Assembly: GCF_024609245.1 (NCBI RefSeq)
Contig: NZ_JANJYH010000006.1
Span: forward strand, 98,765-162,764
Reading direction: 5' to 3'
DNA length: 64,000 nt
Origin: Haloarchaeobius sp. FL176
Lineage (GTDB): Archaea; Halobacteriota; Halobacteria; Halobacteriales; Natrialbaceae
Shown here: one piece after another, positions 34,814 through 41,895 of the stretch
Layout: each line of letters starts with the position of its first letter
How positions within the stretch are numbered: position 1 is the stretch's first letter
Position numbers and translations under genes: made by a program
Notes under the pieces: generated by a model
The model's database searches: none
The model's input: only the letters and a program-made list of their open reading frames with translations
Told to the model about the DNA's origin: nothing

Positions 34814-36928
34814 CTACGCGCCGTGGACGGAGCCGGCCGCGTCCTCCGGCCGCGGGCGCTCGGCGCGCTCGTAGCGGAGTTCGACGCAGGTCCCGCCGAG
34901 GTCGCTGTCGGCGAAGGCGAGCTCGCCACCACCGAGCGTGACCGTCCAGTACGCGAGCCAGAGGCTCAGTCCACTGGCGTGTTCGAGCGGCGACTCGGAG
35001 CCGGATTCGAGCGCCCGGCGCTCCGCGGTCGAGAGCGACTTTCCGTCGTCGTCCACGCGGATGACAACCTGGTCGGCCGTGGCCTCGACCGAGACGACGA
35101 CGGAGAGCTCGTCCTTCTCCGAGTTCCGCTCGACGGCGTCCCCGACCAGCTCGCTGACGGCGTTGGAGAGGTCCGGGGTCGCCCGTGCCCAGACCCCGTC
35201 GGGGAACGCCGTCGTGAGTGAGAGCTGCGGTATGGACTCGTTCGTGGGCTCGACGGCGTCCGCGAGGAGCTCGTCGACGAGAACCGGCTTCGTCTTCGTC
35301 TCGACGACCGCCTGTGTCCTGCGGGCCTTCTCGCTCAGATGCAGGATGCGTCGGGCCTCGGCGGCGACGATGCGTGCGGCCTCTGCGTCCGTCTCGTCGT
35401 CCGTGCGCTCTGCGATAGCCTCCGCGTGCCCGAGGATGACGTTGAGCCGGTTGCGGATGTCGTGTCTGAGGATGCGGTTGAGAACCTCGATGCGCTGGCG
35501 TCGCGTGCGTCGCTCGGTGATGTCGTGTGCCACGACGAGCACCTGTTCGACTTCCTCGCCGACGGGGTTGAACCGGACGTCGTATGTCCGTCCCCGTGCT
35601 TCCGCTGTGGTCTCGACTGCCTCGCCGGCGAGAGCGGTACGACAGCTCTCCAGCAGCTCCGGCCGGTCCTCGAGCAGCTCGAACACAGTGCGGCCGACAG
35701 CCTCGTCCTCGAACAGGTCGTCCGCCCGTCGGCCCTCCTCGACGGTGACCACGCCGTCCGCGTCGAACGCGAGCAGCGTCGTCGGGACGTTGTTAACGAT
35801 GGTCCTGAGCTGTCGTTCGGCCTCACGCGTCGCGTCGAGCCGGGCGACGAGCTCGTCGCGCATCTCTCCGAGCGAGCGGCCGAGGGTACCGAACTCGTCG
35901 GTCCGCTCGACCGTCGTGTCGGTGTCGTAGTCGCCGCCGGCGATCGACTCGGCAGCGGTGGCGAGCCGTCTCACCGTCCGCCCGGTCTGCCAGCCGAAGA
36001 ACCCGACGACGAGGACCGACGCGAGGACGGCGACCACGACGACGCCGACGACGCCCCGGCGTACCTGGTCGACGACCGCGTAGGCGCTGTCGGTCGGGGC
36101 GTGCTTGACGAGCACCCAGTCGGTCCCGGCGACGGGTGCGTACGCTCGAACGTAGTCGTCGGACATCTCGTCCTCCCGACGGAACGAGTCGTCGAAGCCG
36201 GTCTTGCCGGCGGTCCCCTGCGCCACGACCGCCGACGTGGCGGTTCCGTTCTCGAGGTATGGCGCGCCCGTGGCTCGCTCGTCGTCCGAGAACTGGACGA
36301 CGCCGCCGGAGTCCACGACGGTCGTGACCCCGTCCCCGTACGGGTTCTGGAACAGCTCGCTCACCGCGTCGGTCGCGACGACCACGACCAGGACGCGGCC
36401 GACGGTCTCCGGAACCGGCGAGGCGAACGCGACCACCCGACGGCCGTCGCGCTCGTAGGGGTCCGTCACAGTGGTTGCGTCGTACCGGCTGAAGAAGCCG
36501 AGTTCGGACACCGGCGGGGGCCTGACGGTCGAGTTGCCGCCGCTGGCGAACACGGCGCCGCCGCTGCTCTCGACCACGTAGATGCCGACGATCTCGGTCG
36601 ACACGTCGTCGTTGGAGATGTCGTCGAGGTACCCAGCTGCCTCCGATGGATCGTCGCTGGCGAGCGCGGGGTGTTCGGAGACGATTCGGGCGAACTGGTG
36701 GTTCGTGTCCAGCCACCGGGCGAGGTTCTCCGACTCCACGACCGTCTGTGAGACCATCGTGTTCTCGACGCCCGACTCGACCACGCCACCGGTCGTGCCG
36801 ACGGTCAGCCAGCCGACGCCGGCGAACACGCAGACGACGAGACCGAGCGTGATCGCGAGCTGTACGGAGTACGAGCCGCGGAGTCTACCGAGGAGCCCGT
36901 CGCCGTCGCCGTCGTCGTCGTGCGTCAT
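34814..36928 (-). CDS. dCache-HAMP-PAS sensor histidine kinase with eroded ATPase motifs
   Basis: 704 residues. TM helix 1 about residues 21-42, an extracytoplasmic Cache-like sensor domain (about 45-285), TM helix 2 (about 292-313), HAMP (315-370), PAS (about 378-480), then HisKA with ILRHDIRNRLNVILGHAEAI (H intact). The HATPase has LVGDAVERN in place of the N-box L-x-x-N-A-x-E-H, DDGKSLSTAE instead of DxGxGI, and GLSLWLAYW instead of GLGLWL. It may be a weak kinase, phosphatase or pseudokinase. It overlaps the upstream substrate-binding lipoprotein by 4 nt. No receiver gene is adjacent. Confidence 0.85.
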   Translation of the reverse strand: MTHDDDGDGDGLLGRLRGSYSVQLAITLGLVVCVFAGVGWLTVGTTGGVVESGVENTMVSQTVVESENLARWLDTNHQFARIVSEHPALASDDPSEAAGYLDDISNDDVSTEIVGIYVVESSGGAVFASGGNSTVRPPPVSELGFFSRYDATTVTDPYERDGRRVVAFASPVPETVGRVLVVVVATDAVSELFQNPYGDGVTTVVDSGGVVQFSDDERATGAPYLENGTATSAVVAQGTAGKTGFDDSFRREDEMSDDYVRAYAPVAGTDWVLVKHAPTDSAYAVVDQVRRGVVGVVVVAVLASVLVVGFFGWQTGRTVRRLATAAESIAGGDYDTDTTVERTDEFGTLGRSLGEMRDELVARLDATREAERQLRTIVNNVPTTLLAFDADGVVTVEEGRRADDLFEDEAVGRTVFELLEDRPELLESCRTALAGEAVETTAEARGRTYDVRFNPVGEEVEQVLVVAHDITERRTRRQRIEVLNRILRHDIRNRLNVILGHAEAIAERTDDETDAEAARIVAAEARRILHLSEKARRTQAVVETKTKPVLVDELLADAVEPTNESIPQLSLTTAFPDGVWARATPDLSNAVSELVGDAVERNSEKDELSVVVSVEATADQVVIRVDDDGKSLSTAERRALESGSESPLEHASGLSLWLAYWTVTLGGGELAFADSDLGGTCVELRYERAERPRPEDAAGSVHGA

Positions 36929-37884
36929 CCACTCCCGGACTGCCGCAGATACTCCTGTGCAACGGTGCGAGGGGCGTCACCGTCGAACACTATACGTGCC
37001 GCCAGCCGGCGAACGGTCTCGACGGTGTCGATGCTCCTCGTGGCTGCGTCGAGACTCTCCAGGATGGCCGTGGCGTCGGCGTGTTCACTCCGGACGAGCG
37101 CGACGGGTTCGTAGAAGCTGAAGAAGCCGCGGTCGTCCTCGAGCTGGGTGAACGTCCAGCGTTCGAGTTGCGGGTTCGTCGCATAGCCGACGGCGACGTC
37201 GAAGAGTCCGGCCCGCAGGTGGTCGTAGACGAGGAGGGGGTCGACCTCGGTCGTGGCCGGCCTGATGGAGGCCCGTCTGGCTGCATCGAGGCCGTAGTGG
37301 CGTAACAGCGCGTTCCAGCCGTCGGGACGGGTCCGGAAGTCGGGCCCGAAGGCGACGCTCGTGCTGTCGGGCTGCTCCCGGAGCCGGTCGAGCAGGCCGC
37401 CGATGGTTTCGACGCCGGTCCGTTCGGCCCAGTCTGGCCGGGCCAACAGGACGTACCGGTTGTCGAGTGGCGCAGGCTCCTGGAGACGGATGTCGGTCTC
37501 GGACGCCACCGCCGCCGCGGCCGCCTCGTACAGCGCCGTCGCGCTATCGAACTCCTGACTCGGCGCGATGTCGACGAAGTTGCGGAGGGTACCGGTGTAC
37601 TCCCAGTAGCAGTCTATCTCGCCCCGGCGGAGCGCGCGCCAGTTCTCGCCGAACTGGCCCATTCCGAGCCGGTGGACCGGCTGGACGTCGGTCCGGGACT
37701 GGAGCGACTCGAACCCGAGCCAGGCGAACAGCTGGTTCTCGGCGAACAGCTTCGACCCCAGCCGTAGTTCGCGGCCTCGCCCGGGGCTGTCGTCGGTGTC
37801 ACTGCTCAGACAGCCTGCGAGCACTCCAGAGGCCCCACCACTGGCCATCGAGAGGATGTCGCGCCGGCCCATCCGCCGCGTCAT
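36925..37884 (-). CDS. Choline/glycine-betaine-type substrate-binding Tat lipoprotein
   Basis: 319 residues. Twin-arginine signal GRRDILSMASGGASG with lipobox LAGC at Cys25. The OpuAC-like domain has the markers RRGEIDCYWEYTGTLRNF, PAPLDNRYVLLARPDWA and FTQLEDDRGFFSFYEPVAL. It should sit outside the membrane and bind a quaternary-amine osmolyte or similar solute. No permease or ATPase gene is nearby; the stop overlaps the downstream sensor kinase by 4 nt (ATGA). This recalls the CosB-CosT and BasB-BasT pairs of Halobacterium, where binding lipoproteins serve a transducer rather than transport. Confidence 0.85.
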   Translation of the reverse strand: MTRRMGRRDILSMASGGASGVLAGCLSSDTDDSPGRGRELRLGSKLFAENQLFAWLGFESLQSRTDVQPVHRLGMGQFGENWRALRRGEIDCYWEYTGTLRNFVDIAPSQEFDSATALYEAAAAAVASETDIRLQEPAPLDNRYVLLARPDWAERTGVETIGGLLDRLREQPDSTSVAFGPDFRTRPDGWNALLRHYGLDAARRASIRPATTEVDPLLVYDHLRAGLFDVAVGYATNPQLERWTFTQLEDDRGFFSFYEPVALVRSEHADATAILESLDAATRSIDTVETVRRLAARIVFDGDAPRTVAQEYLRQSGSG

Positions 37885-37928
37885 ACGTTGTCAATGAGAC
37901 ACGACCGTGTAAATGTACCGGGGGTTTC

Positions 37929-40238
37929 TCAGGCGTGTCGGTCGCGCTCCTCGTCCGCCACGTCGCCGCCGTAGGCGTCACAGAGCGGAACGAGCGCGTC
38001 GCCGAGCGCGCGCATGCATTGGCCCGGAGAGTGGAAGCCGCAGTCGTCGGCGACGGTCGACCAGTCCCGTGCCTGGAGCGCACGCTCCACCAGGACGCGC
38101 TCCTGGCGGTCGGTCAGGCCGACGTCCTGGTCGGGGGCGACGAGGTGTTTGACAACCAGCTCGCGGAAGGGGGTCGGGTCCACGTCGAACAGGCCGGTGC
38201 CGTAAGCTGCACCCGCGACCGTCCGCCACTCGTGCTCGGTCAGGGCGAGGTCGAGGGTACCGTCGCAGGCCGCCAGCGCGGCGCGCACCTCGTCCGGGTC
38301 GGCGTCGTCGAGCGCGTCGGTGAGCTGGCCGCCGGCGCGGCGGGCGAACCAGTCGCCGTGGCGGGACGCGAGGGCCGCCCCAGCGTCGGAGCAGGGGTCG
38401 AGCATGACGACCGAGTACTGGCCGCTCACGTCGTTCCGGGTGGTGGAGTAGTGTACGGCGGCGTAGTCGTTGCGCGCCCAGAACCGGACGAGGCGGGCGG
38501 TCGCGCCGTAGGCGACGCCGAGCCAGTCCACGTCGTCGGCGAACTCGGCGCGGACCTCGTCGAGCAGGTGCGAGCCCAGCCCGGACGAGCGGACGGCGTG
38601 GTGCGTGGCGATGCGGACGACCCGGTAGCCGACCGGGGCAGCGGCGGCCTCGTCGCGCACCTGGCTCACCAGCACGTCCGGGATCATGTTCCCCCGGATG
38701 CGGTCGCCCTCGTACATCCCGGCCGCCGTCTCGGCGTCGAGGTCGCCCTCGCGGGCGAGCAGGGCCACGCTGACGACGTGGCCCCCGTGGGTCAGCGCGC
38801 GCACCGTCAGGTTCGGCGCGTCGAGCAGCCGTGCGAGGTCGTCCGGTTCGGTGCGGTAGTGGGCGAGCACCAGCAGGCCGAACGTCTCCCGCAGGAGCGT
38901 CGGGTCTGCGAGTAGGTCGTCGCCGTCGATGCGCTCGTAGCTGACCGAGTCGGGAGTCGCGTCGGTGACGAGCTGTTCGACCGGCGGGCGCGCGTCCAGC
39001 CCGAGCGCGTCGAACGACCAGACCTCGACCGGGTCGCCCGCCGCGTACCGGATCGGCGCTGCGAGCCGGCACTCCCGGATGTCGTGGTCGCTCTCGTCGA
39101 GGTGCTCGCGGAAGCGCACGGAGAAGCCACGACCCGCTCCCTCGTAGCCGTGAACCGTGGAGGCGTAGGCGACGCGGTCCGCGTCGAGCGTCGCGTCGAG
39201 CAGCCGCACCGAGAGCGCGGCCGCCTCGTCCACGACGAGCAGGTCCGGCTCGGCGGCCGACTCGGCGGCGACGCGCGGCGGTTCGTACCGGACAGCGCCC
39301 CCGCTCGCCGCGGCGAGATGCCCGTCCTCGTCGGGGTGGTCGCCCGCTGCGTCGAGCGTGGCGAGCAGTTCGCGGGCGCGGTCGAACACCTCTGCGGCGT
39401 TCCGGCGGTTCGGTGCGGTGACGAGCACGTCCAGCCCGTCCGCGGCCGCTGCGCCGGCGGCCAGGCCCGCCGCACTGGACTTGCCGCGCCCGCGGTCGGA
39501 CTCGACGACGAGGGCGCACCGGTCGCTGCCGCCGTCGGTCCCCGCAGCGGTCGCGCGGTCCCCCGCGAGGAACTCGAAGTCGTGGACGGCCTCGACCTGG
39601 TCGGCTGTCAGGCACGCCTCGTACGTCTCGTCGGGGAACCTGTGCTCGACCGGGGTGGTGAGCCCGTCGTCTGGCTCGCGGCTGTCGACCAGCCGCGGCG
39701 CCGGGTTCGTCAGGCCATCGTCCACGACTCGCGTGCCGTCCGTCGCGCCGTCCGCGCCGACCGCGACGATACCGATGCCCGGGTGTGCGCGCAGGCGCTC
39801 GACGAACCGTCGGCGGAACCGCCCCGACACGTCTTCGACGCCGAACGGGGGTACGGCGAGCCCCTCGTCGAAGCCGTCGCGCCGGTCCGGCCAGTCGTCG
39901 AGAGCCGGAGCGAGCAGCACGAGCAGGCCGCCGCCGTCGACCGCGCCGACGACCTGCCCGAGCGCGTTCGGGCGGAGCGTGTTGTGGGCGTCGTAGACGA
40001 CCGCCGAGAGGGTCGTGCCGAGCAGCGACGATGCGCGGCTCGGCTCGACCTGTTGGCACGCGAGGGCGTCCCGGTCGCTCACGAGGGCGGTGTCGGAGAG
40101 GCCGACCGTGACCGCGTCGAGCACGGCGTCGGCGGTTCGATAGCAGTCCGCGCGCGAGCCGGTCAGCACGAGCAGGCGGCGCTCGTTCGTCGCGTCGGCC
40201 TCGGCGAGCAGCGCACGCGCGACCTCGACTGCGTCCAT
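37929..40238 (-). CDS. tmcA: tRNA(Met) cytidine acetyltransferase TmcA
   Basis: 769 residues from ATG 40238. N-terminal domain, then a RecD-like helicase module with P-loop DRGRGKSS, VDEAAALSVRLLDATL (Walker B) and AYASTVHGYEGAGRGF; a GNAT domain with RIATHHAVRSSGLGSHLL (acetyl-CoA loop); and a C-terminal tRNA-binding domain. Acetylates C34 of elongator tRNA-Met at the cost of ATP. The upstream in-frame extension to 40328 is not homologous. It is divergent from the eL8 operon with 273 nt between the starts. Confidence 0.94.
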   Translation of the reverse strand: MDAVEVARALLAEADATNERRLLVLTGSRADCYRTADAVLDAVTVGLSDTALVSDRDALACQQVEPSRASSLLGTTLSAVVYDAHNTLRPNALGQVVGAVDGGGLLVLLAPALDDWPDRRDGFDEGLAVPPFGVEDVSGRFRRRFVERLRAHPGIGIVAVGADGATDGTRVVDDGLTNPAPRLVDSREPDDGLTTPVEHRFPDETYEACLTADQVEAVHDFEFLAGDRATAAGTDGGSDRCALVVESDRGRGKSSAAGLAAGAAAADGLDVLVTAPNRRNAAEVFDRARELLATLDAAGDHPDEDGHLAAASGGAVRYEPPRVAAESAAEPDLLVVDEAAALSVRLLDATLDADRVAYASTVHGYEGAGRGFSVRFREHLDESDHDIRECRLAAPIRYAAGDPVEVWSFDALGLDARPPVEQLVTDATPDSVSYERIDGDDLLADPTLLRETFGLLVLAHYRTEPDDLARLLDAPNLTVRALTHGGHVVSVALLAREGDLDAETAAGMYEGDRIRGNMIPDVLVSQVRDEAAAAPVGYRVVRIATHHAVRSSGLGSHLLDEVRAEFADDVDWLGVAYGATARLVRFWARNDYAAVHYSTTRNDVSGQYSVVMLDPCSDAGAALASRHGDWFARRAGGQLTDALDDADPDEVRAALAACDGTLDLALTEHEWRTVAGAAYGTGLFDVDPTPFRELVVKHLVAPDQDVGLTDRQERVLVERALQARDWSTVADDCGFHSPGQCMRALGDALVPLCDAYGGDVADEERDRHA

Positions 40239-40350
40239 ACAGCCGCGTGGGACCCCGAAGAACAGGGGCGTTTCGGTCCCGCGACGGCCCGACGTCTCGG
40301 CCGACCGAACTGTGGGCTGGTTTCTCACGCGCCCGGCGCTTTGGACACCC

Positions 40351-40356
40351 TTATAA
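40351..40356 (+). promoter_or_regulatory. TATA box of the eL8 operon
   Basis: TTATAA inside CCTTATAAGG, with a predicted start near 40380. This gives a long, 130-nt leader before the eL8 ATG, unusual in a genome rich in leaderless messages. Confidence 0.6.
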
Positions 40357-40380
40357 GGCGGGCCGGGCTACGGTTGTATT

Positions 40381-40511
40381 ACACCCTACGCGGGGTTGAT
40401 GATGCTCCTAGCCCCACAGGATTCCGACCGTCGGACCCAGCTGACGGTCATGCGGGCGCGGCCCGCGACGGCAGGGGAGCGCGAGCCCACGTGTAGGAGA
40501 GGTGAACAACC
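40381..40511 (+). promoter_or_regulatory. Structured 5' leader of the eL8 (L7Ae) operon
   Basis: The leader closes on itself: CCTACGCG (40385-40392) pairs with CGTGTAGG (40490-40497), eight pairs with one G-U. Inside are GACCGTC/GACGGTC (40426-40449), GCGGGC/GCCCGC (40452-40466) and a GGGTT/AGCCC stem (40393-40414). The Shine-Dalgarno-like AGGAGAGGTG (40495-40504) starts within the 3' arm of the closing helix, so the fold could mask it. L7Ae is known to autoregulate through kink-turns in other archaea; I could not identify a clear kink-turn here. Confidence 0.55.
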
Positions 40512-40871
40512 ATGGCAGTCTACGTAACCAAAGAAATCCCAGCCGACCTCCAAGAGGACGCCCTCGAGGCCCTCGAGGTCGCACGAGACACAGGCAGCGT
40601 AAAGAAAGGAACGAACGAGACGACGAAGGCCGTCGAGCGCGGCAACGCCGAGCTCATCTTCGTCGCGGAAGACGTCCAGCCCGAGGAGATCGTCATGCAC
40701 CTCCCCGAGCTGGCCGACGAGAAGGGCATCCCGGTCGTCTTCATCGAGACTCAGGACGACGTCGGCCACGCGGCTGGCCTCGAAGTCGGGAGCGCCGCGG
40801 CCGCCGTCGTCGACGCCGGCGAGGCCTCGACGGACGTCGAGGACATCGCAGGCAAGCTCGAGGACCTTTAG
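40512..40871 (+). CDS. rpl7ae: 50S ribosomal protein eL8 (L7Ae)
   Basis: 119 residues. [20 protein letters not shown], then the RNA-contact helix [20 protein letters not shown] with the N-E-x-T-K motif, and [21 protein letters not shown]. It binds kink-turns in 23S rRNA, box C/D and H/ACA guide RNAs and RNase P. First gene of eL8-eS28-eL24-Ndk. TmcA, which acetylates tRNA-Met, is divergent upstream. Confidence 0.97.
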   Translation: MAVYVTKEIPADLQEDALEALEVARDTGSVKKGTNETTKAVERGNAELIFVAEDVQPEEIVMHLPELADEKGIPVVFIETQDDVGHAAGLEVGSAAAAVVDAGEASTDVEDIAGKLEDL

Positions 40872-40880
40872 AGGTAATCC

Positions 40881-41105
40881 ATGAGTGCCGAAGAGTCCGA
40901 AGACGGCGCGACCCCCGCGGAAGTCATCGAGATAGTCGGCAAGACCGGCATGCACGGTGAAGCCATGCAGGTCAAGTGCCGCATCCGCGAAGGGGAGAAT
41001 CAGGGTCGAATCATCACGCGCAACTGCCTCGGCCCGGTCCGCGAGGGCGACATCCTGCAGCTGCGGGAGACCGCTCGCGAGGCCGACTCCATCGGAGGAC
41101 AATAA
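40881..41105 (+). CDS. rps28e: 30S ribosomal protein eS28
   Basis: 74 residues. [20 protein letters not shown], then [21 protein letters not shown] and [17 protein letters not shown] form the OB-fold core; the acidic start is typical of halophiles. Located in the 30S head near the mRNA exit. It overlaps the eL24 start by 1 nt (TAATG). Confidence 0.96.
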   Translation: MSAEESEDGATPAEVIEIVGKTGMHGEAMQVKCRIREGENQGRIITRNCLGPVREGDILQLRETAREADSIGGQ

Positions 41106-41311
41106 TGGTGACGACGCGCGACTGTGAGTACTGTGGCGACGAGATCACGCCCGGAACGGGGACCCTGTTCGTCCACACGGACGGCACCACGGTCTACTAC
41201 TGTTCCGCGAAGTGTGAGAAGAACGCCAACCTCGGCCGCGAGCCCCGCGACCTCGAGTGGACAGAGGCCGGTGCGCGTGTCTCCGGGGGCGAAGAGGACA
41301 GCGAGGAATGA
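41105..41311 (+). CDS. rpl24e: 50S ribosomal protein eL24
   Basis: 68 residues from ATG 41105. Zinc site CEYCGDEI...[10 protein letters not shown] (four cysteines) near residues 7 and 34, followed by [15 protein letters not shown]. Binds 23S rRNA at the subunit bridge. Its stop overlaps the Ndk start by 4 nt. The basic C-terminus of eukaryotic eL24 is missing, as usual in archaea. Confidence 0.96.
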   Translation: MVTTRDCEYCGDEITPGTGTLFVHTDGTTVYYCSAKCEKNANLGREPRDLEWTEAGARVSGGEEDSEE

Positions 41312-41772
41312 GCGAGCGCGAGCGCACCTTCGTCATGGTCAAGCCCGACGGCGTCCAGCGCGGCCTCACCGGGGAGATCGTCTCCCGCTTCGAGGACCGC
41401 GGTCTGAAGCTGGTCGGCGCGAAGTTCATGCAGATCGACCAGGACCTCGCCGAGGAGCACTACGGCGAGCACGAGGGCAAGCCGTTCTTCGACGGCCTCG
41501 TCGAGTTCATCACCTCCGGTCCCGTCATGGCGATGGTCTGGGAGGGCGACGACGCCATCCGTCAGGTCCGTCACATGATGGGCGAGACCGACCCCGCCGA
41601 GTCAGCTCCGGGCACCATCCGCGGTGACTTCGGGCTGGACCTCGGTCGCAACGTCATCCACGGCTCGGACCACGAGGACCCCGGGTCGAACGAGCGCGAG
41701 ATCGACCTGTTCTTCGACGAGGACGAGCTCGTCGACTACGAGAAGGTCGACGAAGGCTGGCTGTACGAGTAA
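41308..41772 (+). CDS. ndk: Nucleoside diphosphate kinase
   Basis: 154 residues from ATG 41308. [20 protein letters not shown], then the catalytic histidine in [20 protein letters not shown]. Transfers phosphate from ATP to other NDPs through the phosphohistidine. Located in the ribosomal operon as in many archaea; the next gene in other genomes is often infB, which is absent here. Confidence 0.97.
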   Translation: MSERERTFVMVKPDGVQRGLTGEIVSRFEDRGLKLVGAKFMQIDQDLAEEHYGEHEGKPFFDGLVEFITSGPVMAMVWEGDDAIRQVRHMMGETDPAESAPGTIRGDFGLDLGRNVIHGSDHEDPGSNEREIDLFFDEDELVDYEKVDEGWLYE

Positions 41773-41895
41773 CGCCTTCGACTTCTTTCGCGATTTTATC
41801 CCTGAAGAGCGACAGCGCTCCTGGCGGCCTTCCGAATAGACTCCTGGGAGCGCCAGCCACGACGGAAAGAAACTTTACCCGTTCCGTCCGTTTGT

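Noticed and set aside
40397..40444. Box C/D guide RNA in the eL8 leader (TGATGA at 40397-40402, CTGA at 40441-40444)
   Set aside because: No terminal stem pairs the flanks of the two boxes and no C'/D' boxes or 12-nt guide are present. The TGATGA is better explained as part of the leader stem.
41773..41895. Hairpin GCGCTCC/GGAGCGC around 41815-41853 as ndk terminator
   Set aside because: The stem is imperfectly placed with a long loop and no T-tract; a single short inverted repeat is expected by chance in GC-rich DNA.
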